Below are positions 9,141 to 16,610 of a stretch of 16,610 nucleotides of DNA, piece after piece. This DNA comes from Lobulomyces angularis. Its lineage: Eukaryota > Chytridiomycota > Chytridiomycetes > Lobulomycetales > Lobulomycetaceae. The notes under the pieces were generated by a model. The model had not been told where the DNA came from, did not search any database, and was given only the letters and a program-made list of their open reading frames with translations. Location: positions 1 to 16,610 of the forward strand of contig JADHYX010000455.1 in the NCBI GenBank assembly GCA_027604685.1. The letters run 5' to 3'. How positions within the stretch are numbered: position 1 is the stretch's first letter; each line of letters begins with the position of its first letter. The position numbers and the translations under genes are program-made.

Positions 9141-10621
9141 TCACTTTTCTACTTCAGTTTCAAGAGTGTTAATAATTTTCAAATCATGTTCACCATTTTG
9201 GAAAATCCAATGCTCTTGTTATTGTTACGAACTGAATCCAAAAAGCTTCTAACAGCAATGACAATTTGGTCTAAAAATATACCAGAAGCAAGTCTAATCA
9301 CATAAATTTTACTGTAAGGTCCACTAAACTGATATGCTTTTGTAATTAAAAAAAATAAAAATAAAAAAACCAAGTAGACTTACAACATTTTGCTGTATGC
9401 TTAGGGTTTTAATTTGGGTTTTTTAATATAGAAAGACCTTTGAAAGCTTAATGAATGTAATTTACATTTACTTCAAAAAAAGAAATTACCAATGTTGAAC
9501 AAAAAAAAAAATTAAGAATTTTTTTTATTATTTTTTGATTTTGCATTAATTTTAAGAATTTTATTATTGTTGATATATTTTCCTTTTTTTTTTTTTTAAA
9601 TATAAAAAACAATAATTTTTTCTGCAAGCTTTGTCTTTTTTTTAACTTCATGATAGAAATCTCTTCTTGATTGGCTTTAACATGCAAATCTCCTACTCAA
9701 TTCTATACATCAGAGAATTATTCACATAAAAATTTATGAAAACTAATTCTTGAATAACATGCAGTAAAGTTGGCACTATCCTGTTAAATAATTTTAGAGA
9801 AAATCTGAAAAAGCTAAAGGGAATAAGAAATAAATTACCTTATCAAATTTTATGAAAATTTTATATCATAATACAGTGAAATCACGAAATGTCACCATAA
9901 AAATTTTAATTAGGTGAAATATTTTATTTTTTTATTTTATTTACCTTATTTTAATTTTAAATTTTAGAAATATATTCTTAATTAAACAATAAAATTTTTG
10001 AAAACTTTATTATTTTTACGTTACTTTGAGTATACCATCGTTCTTCGGATAAAACCTTTTAAAGCCAGAGGATAAAAAATATATTGAAAAACTTTTAATA
10101 ATTCGAAAATTTCATTGTTTAAAACACCAGAGTTGCGAACAGATGATTCATCTGGAATTGAAACTAAATGGGTGCTGGTTTGGAAAAAGAAAGTGTAAAT
10201 TATGTAAAGGTATGCATGCACTTTTCAGAACAAATTAAAAATTTTATTCAGTAATATTGATTTTTGGGTTGATTATTTTAATCAAAATTAATTTTTATTA
10301 TTTCTAAATGTGCCTTGGAATTCCGTTTAATACATACTCTGTTTGAAAATGGAAAAAAAATTGAGTTGCAGTATTTGAAATTTATATAAGGAAAATACAG
10401 TATCAAAAACAAAAAATAAACCAAAAACAAAAGATTTCCTATATAGAATAGCAAAACTCTAAACCAAATTCGTAGAGACGTCATAAAATATGTAATTAAT
10501 TTTTACCTTGAATTGGATCAATTACAAAAAAATACCAAAATGAACTTTTAAGATTTCTTATGGAAATAAAAATATTAAATAATTTAATTTCACATAAAAT
10601 TAAAAGTTTAAAAATAAACAT
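9141..10621 (-). pseudogene. Decayed multi-exon gene relic, unrecognised
   Basis: Several exon-like pieces lie in order on the minus strand. An ATG at 10621 opens a frame ending SFWYFFVIDPIQ at a good donor (GTAAAA, 10506). Another piece starts after acceptor AAACCAG at 10174 and runs open (THLVSIPDESSVRNSGVLN...) to TAA at 10021. A piece near 9770-9640 (SANFTACYSRISFHKF... then VKANQEEISIM) has in-frame TAA 9720-9718, TAG 9705-9703 and TGA 9699-9697. The last (PYSKIYVIRLASGIFLDQIV, about 9340) is open but changes frame before a natural-looking end, HDLKIINTLETEVEK, with TGA at 9143-9141. Whether these are one gene or two is unknown, and no family is recognised. The phases between the 10.3 and 10.17 kb pieces do not fit simply. 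Stops plus a frame change argue for decay. Confidence 0.4.
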
Positions 10622-10811
10622 AACATCAGTAACCAAATATTACACAGATAACGGTTAAAAGATCAATTTAAAGCTTTAATAAAACTAAAAAATATAAAAA
10701 TTTATTTGACTTAAAATTTTGCAGCATAGAATTATAGGATTAATTTTGTTATTCCCCAATTAAATAATAAAAATAAAAATATTAAATTAGCAATATCATA
10801 ATTATTCATTT

Positions 10812-11220
10812 ATGTCGGATAACATTATTAAACTTGATTTACCAACAAGATCTGTAAAAAGATATACTTTTGGTTGTTATTCTTGTTAAAAAGTTTTACA
10901 TCCAGATACCTTAACAGCGAAATTTTGGCCAATTGGATTTTTAGATCTTATACAGATCAAAGAAACTAGATCTGCATTATTTAAAAGAAAATTGAATTCA
11001 TTGAAAAAATCATTAGATAAATGGGATAAAAAAATAACAAACCCAACTGAAAATTTAAAATCTAATTTTTTAAAATGTGTATATTAATCATATTTTTATT
11101 GTCAAGGTTGCTTTAAATTTGTAGAAGAATTTAGAATTGTACATGTGGTGAGGGATAAAAATAAAAAAATGGAAAAATATTTTATAATTACAACAATCAA
11201 AGTTATATTTTTACTTTAGT
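10812..11220 (+). pseudogene. 136-codon frame with two TAA codons and paired CxxC motifs
   Basis: An ATG at 10812 opens a frame that reads as protein for 136 codons to a TAG at 11218, interrupted only by TAA at 10887-10889 (codon 26) and 11085-11087 (codon 92). The first TAA directly follows FGCYSC (Cys22-x2-Cys25). The second lies five residues before YCQGC (Cys97-x2-Cys100). The four cysteines would make a plausible zinc site. Between them the protein is basic and helical in character (ETRSALFKRKLNSLKKSLDK). The family is not recognised. With the standard code used by the neighbouring intact genes this frame cannot give the whole protein. It is most simply a pseudogene; readthrough is a less likely alternative. 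Confidence 0.45.
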
Positions 11221-11261
11221 ATAATTTACTTTTTTATCTTTCTTATTTTATTTTCTTTAGG

Positions 11262-11700
11262 GGAAGGGCTATTGTGAAGAATAGACTACAAAAAATTTGG
11301 AATTTCCTACCAGTCATTAACAGAGATGACTCCTCTAGATTTCTGTTAGTTTTCGTTCAAACTAGCTTGAAACGATACTTGGAAACCGCTATATAATTAC
11401 AACATTTTGGAGAGTTTGAAATGCAGTTTCTTTTAGAGATATCGATACAGTAGTTAACTTTTATACTACTAATGATGAATTACGGTGGTAATATGGTAGA
11501 TATAATCACAGTGAATTGCTATTTTTCAAGAATCGTTGAAGTCACGGTTTATAACCATGTACTTCTAAATTATTAAAGCTATAGTCCGATGCAGTGCAAG
11601 TTCAAAACAGCTTTCCTCTACACAATAATATTTAATTTTGGCCCACAAAGTACATTATCATTAAAATTTTTTAATATTACCCATTTCTATAAAAATTGTG
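11262..11700 (+). pseudogene. Decayed exons downstream of the CxxC frame
   Basis: After a possible acceptor (TTTCTTTAG ending 11260) a 44-codon frame reads IVKNRLQKIWNFLPVINRDD and on to TAA at 11394. A second frame, starting about 11393, then takes over (SFRDIDTVVNFYTTNDELRW, YGRYNHSELLFFKNR), with TGA at 11417 and 11537 and TAA at 11489, followed by more stops to about 11700. Both read as soluble protein rather than AT noise. They may be the continuation of the gene beginning at 10812, joined through a frameshift. No family is recognised. Confidence 0.35.
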
Positions 11701-11942
11701 GAGGTTGTGTCTTATTTAGAATTAGATTTTTTATTATTTACAAGTTAACAAAGCAAAAAAAAAAAAAAAAAATAAATTATTAATCATAAAATAATGATTT
11801 TTTAAAAAAATAAAATTCATAAAAATTTAAAAAAAACTGTAAAACTCTATAGAATAATAAGAAAGAATAATAATAGTTGTTAATACGCCACTAGTATTAA
11901 GATAAGGAAAAAAAAAAGAAGATAATTTATATAAATGTAAAA
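11701..11942. other. AT-rich spacer
   Basis: This stretch has long A runs near 11755-11770 and 11908-11920 and no coding signal that I can support on either strand. Confidence 0.4.
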
Positions 11943-12170
11943 ATGTACACTGCTTTGAAAAGTTCAGGGGAGCTATTGGTTCAATTTAGTATGCGGTGCA
12001 CTTCTTAATGCCCGACTTGAGTTTTTTCTTAACTTATTATTGAAACTTCCAACAACAAAAAATTGGATTATTATGGGAACAAATTTGATTACAAAAATGC
12101 CCCCATTAGGTTGGTTGAATACAATTCATACTATTCTCTCTACAACAGATATTATTTATATTAACTATCT
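11943..12170 (+). pseudogene. Decayed reading frame, unrecognised
   Basis: An ATG at 11943 opens MYTALKSSGELLVQFSMRC. The frame carries TAA at 12006, TGA at 12018 and TAA at 12030, then runs open for over 40 codons with phrases such as NKKLDYYGNKFDYKN and PIRLVEYNSYYSLYNRYY. The composition is that of real protein. It may belong with the relics on either side of it. Confidence 0.35.
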
Positions 12171-12276
12171 GAATTAAAATATATTCTAGCTACTTACACA
12201 AAATGTTCAATAAAGTATTTCCGGTTCTTTAACATAATTTCTTAGTTATTTAAAATATATTTCACATAATAAACAG

Positions 12277-13255
12277 TTAAAGCAAAAGTTTGCTTTTCAA
12301 CCTTTGCTGTTGGTGTTGGTTCGAAGTATTGTAAGTTGGGTTCAACACCAGAACACCCCTCTTTTTTAATAAAAACTTGGAGTAAATAACTCTATGGATA
12401 TTTTTAAATAGTTTTTTTTTATATTTAACTGAAAATGAAAATGATTATATTGCAATATTGAAAACTTTTGGATTTTCCCCCTCAAATTCCAAAATGAATT
12501 CTGAGAATGATGAAAATTCAAAAATTCAATTTAAATTTAAAGAATGAATAGAAAATACATTACTAATTGTCACTGCATTTAGTGCTGTTGCAAAGTTTTT
12601 AAACTTGTTTATGATGCTGCACCTACTTCCGTTCATAATAACTACTTAATTATTTTATTTTTCATTATTAAAAACCTTTATTATTCAAAAAACTAGGTGT
12701 CTCCCATCATCTTAGCCTTTTTTTTTGAAAGTTATGAAAATTCTGATGTTGAGATAAAAATTAATGTTCTTTATCAAAGTAAAATATTTCGTAAGATTCC
12801 AATCACAAAAAATGGTGAACTATCACAAGAAATGTAAATGGAACTAGAATTCGAAAAACATGAGATAACCAATGGCAATCCAAATAGCAATTTGATTGAA
12901 ACATTATCCAGATAAAAATTTAACAAAAAAAAGTAAGAGAAATCTGAAAACTTAACAAACTAATAATAATCAACATTTCTGCTTTTTTTTTAGATATATT
13001 CACAAAAAAATTGATGACTACTTTGCTATTGATGAGCAGGTTTATAAAGATGTCGAAAATTCAAAGTCCCCAAAAAAACGACAATTATATGAAGACCAAT
13101 TTAAAGAAAAATTCGTAGCTCACTTCAAATTAAATTCAGGAGGAATTGGTTATATTTTTCTCTGCAGTTATTTCACTGCTTATAATATAATTAATCCACA
13201 CCAACCCTTACATGTTATAAATGAACTAGTAAACCTATATTTGAAGAAAGCTTGA
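12277..13255 (+). pseudogene. Decayed spliced gene, right copy of the duplicated fragment
   Basis: The frame can be followed from an acceptor at 12276 (KVCFSTFAVGVGSKYCKLGS) to a TAA at 12387. It resumes near 12427 (NDYIAILKTFGFSPSNSK), with TGA at 12545, then a one-base frame change near 12595. A possible 60-nt intron (GTTCAT...AACTAG) leads into SPIILAFFFESYENSDVEIK. Further TAA codons lie at 12835 and 12913. After the intron at 12933-12993 the last exon is fully open for 87 codons (YIHKKIDDYFAIDEQVYKDV to LVNLYLKKA) and ends at TGA 13253-13255. The part from 12723 is shared with 1-606. No family is securely recognised. The last exon is better preserved here than in the left copy, so this copy decayed less. 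Confidence 0.6.
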
Positions 13256-13360
13256 GTTTTTGTTAAAACATTCATGAAACAGTTATCAGTTTCGAAGGAA
13301 TATAAACAAATTTAACGTTTGATTCTTTTTTATGGCTCAAGCGACACGATCAATAGAGAT
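12723..13360 (+). repeat. Right copy of the ~600-bp duplicated segment
   Basis: Direct repeat of 1-606. At 12826 this copy has CAA where the left copy has TAA at 104. It also carries six extra bases (ATTGAT) near 13028. Similarity fades after about 13260 but can be traced to about 13360. Confidence 0.9.
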
Positions 13361-13884
13361 AAAAAAGCATGCTAGATTATTATTTCCAATAAACCAGCAT
13401 CAATAAAAAGTTCAATTACATTGAAGGTCATGAAATAACTTACCGTCAGTGTGCAGTGCCTATTCTTTTTTTTTTCTTTTATTTTTATGTGGAGTTTTTT
13501 TTTTAAAGTAGATATTTTTTTTTGCCTAGTAGTTTTGAGAAGAGGAAATTTGATATGTTGGAAAATTAGAAGTGATGTCATTTAAAAGTTGAATTATGTA
13601 AAAAATGTAATAACAAAGGTAGCAGACATAGTGCCAATTTTTATGGTCAAAATAGGTTACAAAATATCAATCAACCTGGACAATTTTAATCAATAAATAG
13701 TAATATTTTGAAAACAAAAAAAAAAAAACACTTGTATCACACTGAACACACAAAAAAAAAAAACATTCTAAACTGTTATTTTTTAATTTTTTTTTTTTGG
13801 TTTTTTTTATAAATTGGGATTTAAAATTTTTTTTTTTTTTTTTTAATTTTTTTTGTTATATGATAATAAAATTAATATAGTGGA
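13361..13884. other. AT-rich spacer before the zinc-finger gene
   Basis: Homopolymer tracts dominate, including two nearby CACA-flanked poly-A runs near 13710 and 13755 and long T runs at 13785-13855. Short ORFs here look like chance. An acceptor-like AATATAG ends just before the zinc-finger ATG, so an upstream exon cannot be excluded. Confidence 0.4.
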
Positions 13885-15736
13885 ATGTCGATTAAATGCT
13901 TCTGTATGTGGGAAGATTGTGGAAAAGTTTTTGCAACTGTAAAAAAAAAATTCACAAAAACTATTTATTAATCAAAATTTTTTTTTAAAGGAAAAAGAAA
14001 CTTATGAACATGTTTTTTCAACACATAAAAGTGTTGGACAACAAATTTGTAAATGGATAATCAGTAAATCGCATGGAGCTTGTTCTACAGTGTAAAGATT
14101 AAAAAATATTTTATTTATATAGATATATATTTTTTTTAGTTTAAAACATAAAGGACAACTAAAAGATCATGTTATCTCTCACTTTTCTTGTAATCTAAAA
14201 CCATTTGAATGCTCAGTAATAAAAAATAAGAAATAAATAATAACTTTTTTTAAATTTTTTTTTTTTTATTAGCTTTGCAAAAAACCTTTAAGAAATAGAC
14301 AGCAGTTAAATACACACAAGAAATTATTATGTAAAATAAAAAATATTCCAAATGTATCTGCAGTAGGAAGTAACAATAACCTTATATCTCTAACAAATGA
14401 AACAGTTGTTAACGAAAACTATGGGCCTCCACTTTTATTGAAATCAAATTTCAGTCCCAACGACAGCTTAATTAATGCAAATAATTTTTCTACTGAAAAT
14501 TATTCAAATTTTTTTTTTAACTGTTCTCTTGTGAATAATTTAATAAATTTTGACAATAATGTAAAACATTCAGATTTAATGCCATCAAAAAATTTTGAAA
14601 TCGAATTAAAAAAAGTATATCCAGTGTCTTTTCCAGTAAAAGAATTATCTCAACATAATGACAGTTTAAAGGAGTTGTGTGAGAGTTTTTTAAATTTGCA
14701 ATTGGATACGGAGCACTCTATTATTATGAATCCCTATATTAAATGTGCGATTGGAATTAACGTTGTTTTTTATTGGGGGTTAAAAAATTACTTTTAAAAA
14801 AAAAAAATGTTGATAAATTTTTTTTTTTTTTTTTTTTTTAGAATTTGCAATAAGTATGTAAAATGTTTAAAAATTGAGATTCCACAGATAATTAAACAAG
14901 CTTTTGTAAAAATTATAAAATATGGAGGAATGGAAGGAAGAGTTCATCCAGCAATTCAATATGAATTTGCAAAGACAGTATCTTCGCATAGTCATGATGT
15001 GGATTTTGCCCATAATATGTTAAAAGTTTCTGCAAAAAATCAAATTGCAATGTAATTAAAATTAAAAAAAAAAAAAAAAAAAAATTTTTTTTTATAAAAT
15101 TAAAAAAAAAAAAATAGGGTGTACTCAAGATTTTTAACAAACCTACTTTCGAATTTAACTTCGCAACTAGAATTGAAAAAAAAATTTATTTTATTAACTT
15201 GTCAACGTGTAGCAACACCATCTTGGAACATGATAAGTGCTCTGAGACAATTTTTATATGTTATTGTGAATGAATACAAAAATGCAATATTACGAGACAT
15301 TTCCAATGAGGACGAATTTTTAATTCTGGAGGCAATTAAAGATACCCAACTGTTTAGATCACCACTGGATTGTGCAGGACAAAGTTTAGTGTTAAGGTCA
15401 ACTCTTTTAATAAACGCTAAAGAGGCGGTTAAAGAAAAATCAGCATGTATAAAAAAATTTATAAAAATTCTCAGTTTTGAGTTGGAAAATTTATGCGGAA
15501 AGTATGTATATGGAAAACATGAAGAAGATTTCAAGAAACTGTGTTGCTTTGGGTTGATGTGCGGAGGATTAAACAGTGAACGATGCCGTTTGAACATCGA
15601 TCTGCGGGAAAGTGTGAACGAGGGCAGCAACAGACATGAATTTTATTTTATTTTCCGGATCGGCTTTGATGTGAAGTTTGTGCTTGAACCGTTGATCGAC
15701 TTCAACACAATAGGATTGAGGGAATATTTTGGATAA
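13885..15736 (+). CDS. C2H2 zinc-finger protein with PacC/Rim101-like fingers
   Basis: Six exons (13885-13938, 13991-14091, 14140-14215, 14273-14778, 14842-15051, 15118-15736) join in phase to 521 residues ending at TAA. Introns are 52, 48, 57, 63 and 66 nt; the fourth has a GTTAAA donor. Three fingers open the protein: C7-x4-C12-x12-H25-x4-H30 with the WxxC feature, C38-x10-C49-x12-H62-x3-H66 with an enlarged Cys loop, and C76-x2-C79-x12-H92-x4-C97. The LKPFEC linker and R-x-R-Q-x-L-x-x-H of finger 3 match the PacC/Rim101 class of fungal pH regulators. ARID2/Rsc9-type fingers, also with a WxxC feature, are an alternative. Residues 98-190 are Asn/Ser-rich and probably disordered. About 247-521 is a helical domain I do not recognise. 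The likely role is DNA binding in the nucleus. Introns split the fingers. The last 150 coding bases are clearly more GC-rich than the rest. Confidence 0.85.
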
Positions 15737-15838
15737 TTTTATTTTTTAGAATTTATAAAAATTTAAAAAACCCATTTCAAAATGCATCAGAAAAAGGTAC
15801 CAGCCTCCATTTCCCTTTATTCGCCTGTTGTTTCACCT

Positions 15839-15860
15839 TGTGGCGCTTTTTTTGTTTATA
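15839..15860 (-). promoter_or_regulatory. TATA-GCGC module on the minus strand
   Basis: On the minus strand TATAAA (15860-15855) is followed 14 bases later by GCGC within AAAGCGCCACA (15849-15839). The same 11-base word follows TATAAA at 16530. A short ATG frame lies downstream but stops after seven codons. The module could be a stray promoter or part of a mobile or repeated sequence, because it would drive antisense transcription into the zinc-finger gene. Confidence 0.3.
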
Positions 15861-15930
15861 AAAAAGGATTTTAGCCCAGGGTTTTGCAAGCCAATTTAAT
15901 ATTGAAGATTTAATGTCACTCTCTTACTGC

Positions 15931-15963
15931 AAGCCCAGGCAATGAGCAAGCCCAGGGCAGCTG
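15931..15963. repeat. GC-rich motif pair shared with the peptidase promoter
   Basis: AAGCCCAGGCAAT (15931-15943) differs at one base from AAGCCCGGGCAAT at 6166-6178. The next unit, CAAGCCCAGGGCAGCTG (15947-15963), contains GGGCAGCT, found beside the motif at 6158-6165. Another AGCCCAGGG lies near 15873. Confidence 0.5.
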
Positions 15964-16372
15964 CTCTTGCTCGCTTTGCGTTGCTCTCAACTGTATGTTT
16001 TTTTCGTTTCTTCCTAGTGCTTTTTTTTACGATAAATTCGCTTTTTTTCGTGATGTAATAAAAGTTTCCGAAGAATTTCTCTATATCAGCTAAAAAATTT
16101 CCTAGAATTTGATTTAAAAAAAAATATCCGAGGAAAAAATTATAAAAAAAAATTTAAATAAAAATAAATTTTTTTTTTTTTATTATTAAAAATTATTTTT
16201 AACATTAAATTGTTTTAATTTTTAATTCCATTTTTAATTTTTTATTTTTTTAATTTTTTTTTCTTAAGATGAAATATTAGGCGAAAAATAAAATAAAATA
16301 AAATATATTAAAAAATAATAATTTTTTTTTTTTTTTTTTTTTCACAATAAAGAAAGAAATTACAGTTCGTCT

Positions 16373-16530
16373 CATTGAGGCTTGACGGCTTTGGGGATCT
16401 CTGTGGTGATCTCGGCCGGAATTTTTTTTTTTGGGCAAGCAGCTTGAAAAAATTTGGGCGGACTTTCAGGGACAAGGAAAAAAAGTGGTTTGTGTTGTAG
16501 ATAATGTGGCGCTTTCCACTATTTTTTATA
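16373..16530 (-). promoter_or_regulatory. Second minus-strand TATA-GCGC module and leader
   Basis: TATAAA (16530-16525) is followed 18 bases later by GCGC in AAAGCGCCACA (16515-16505), then by a leader richer in C to an ATG at 16375. That ATG opens MRRT and runs straight into a good donor (GTAATT at 16363), as in fungal genes with a tiny first exon, but I find no convincing second exon. An alternative reading is a coding 3' end: one frame ends IPAEITTEIPKAVKPQ with TGA near 16374. It would need a one-base change in an 11-A run to connect to the open frame upstream. Promoter is the better-supported reading. Confidence 0.3.
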
Positions 16531-16610
16531 AAAGATCTTGCTTTTTTTTAAAAGTCATTTTTTTTTTTGGAATTATCTTCTATTTAGATTTAAAAAAAAA
16601 TTGTGTAAAA

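Larger units (their letters stand above)
15737..16371. other. Non-coding stretch with GC-rich islands
   Basis: Between about 15780 and 16010 the base composition rises sharply for this window, with words such as AAGCCCAGGCAAT and CAGCTGCTCTTGCTCGC. Minus-strand frames across the island read as short plausible peptides in two registers, so neither is trusted. From about 16100 to 16345 only A/T runs are seen. Confidence 0.4.

Noticed and set aside
12300..12352. tRNA-like GGTTCGAA with a GGTGTTG/CAACACC stem
   Set aside because: No acceptor or anticodon arms can be built around it, and the same bases read as a coding relic.
12600..12860. Histidine acid phosphatase as the identity of the duplicated gene
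   Set aside because: A faint resemblance around APTSVSPIILAF and a VLYQ-type strand was considered, but the catalytic His-Asp pair is not visible and the match is too weak to name.
1..13255. Reassigned nuclear code with TAA/TAG as Gln
   Set aside because: Several relics read well if TAA/TAG were Gln. However, about 1700 codons of the three intact genes contain no internal TAA or TAG and all end at TAA, and the relics also contain TGA codons and frameshifts.
13372..13581. 69-codon minus-strand ORF
   Set aside because: It is Lys-rich from homopolymer runs and has no motif or splice partner.
15202..15630. 142-codon minus-strand ORF
   Set aside because: It is the antisense shadow of the last zinc-finger-gene exon, which joins in phase with five upstream exons.

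Overview
The window is very AT-rich eukaryotic DNA. Three spliced protein genes can be rebuilt in full. All their introns are short (47-66 nt) and T-rich, with GT...AG ends. Gene content points to a fungus, probably an early-diverging or otherwise AT-rich lineage: a LicD/Mnn4-type phosphotransferase with a type II membrane anchor, a secreted S41 peptidase, and a three-finger C2H2 protein whose fingers resemble PacC/Rim101. The exact lineage cannot be fixed from this sequence. The intact genes contain no in-frame TAA, TAG or TGA and each ends at TAA, so the nuclear code looks standard.

Layout: 1-606 is a decayed gene fragment duplicated at 12723-13360. 842-1735 (-) is a decayed secreted-type gene with a Ser/Thr-rich tail. 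2297-2949 (+) holds a weak coding relic. 3176-5990 (-) is the intact eight-exon S41 peptidase gene, with a TATA box and a GC-rich motif upstream. 6323-6850 (+) is a broken reading frame, followed by a clear TATA promoter at 6936 and a tiny downstream ORF. 7265-8597 (-) is the five-exon LicD gene. 8938-9016 carries two interleaved perfect inverted repeats. 9141-10621 (-) and 10812-13255 (+) are stretches of decayed spliced genes. 13885-15736 (+) is the six-exon zinc-finger gene. 15737-16610 is non-coding or undetermined and has unusually GC-rich islands and two more TATA-like modules on the minus strand.

The three intact genes do not form a pathway. The peptidase and the LicD protein are both predicted to enter the secretory route (extracellular proteolysis; Golgi glycan phosphorylation), and the zinc-finger protein is a likely nuclear regulator. 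The strongest unusual signal is the density of decayed reading frames between them: many in-frame stops sit where Gln (CAA/CAG) or Trp (TGG) would fit. At one duplicated site the CAA-to-TAA difference is directly visible (12826 versus 104). This fits transition-driven decay of accessory genes rather than a changed genetic code, but only that one site is direct evidence.
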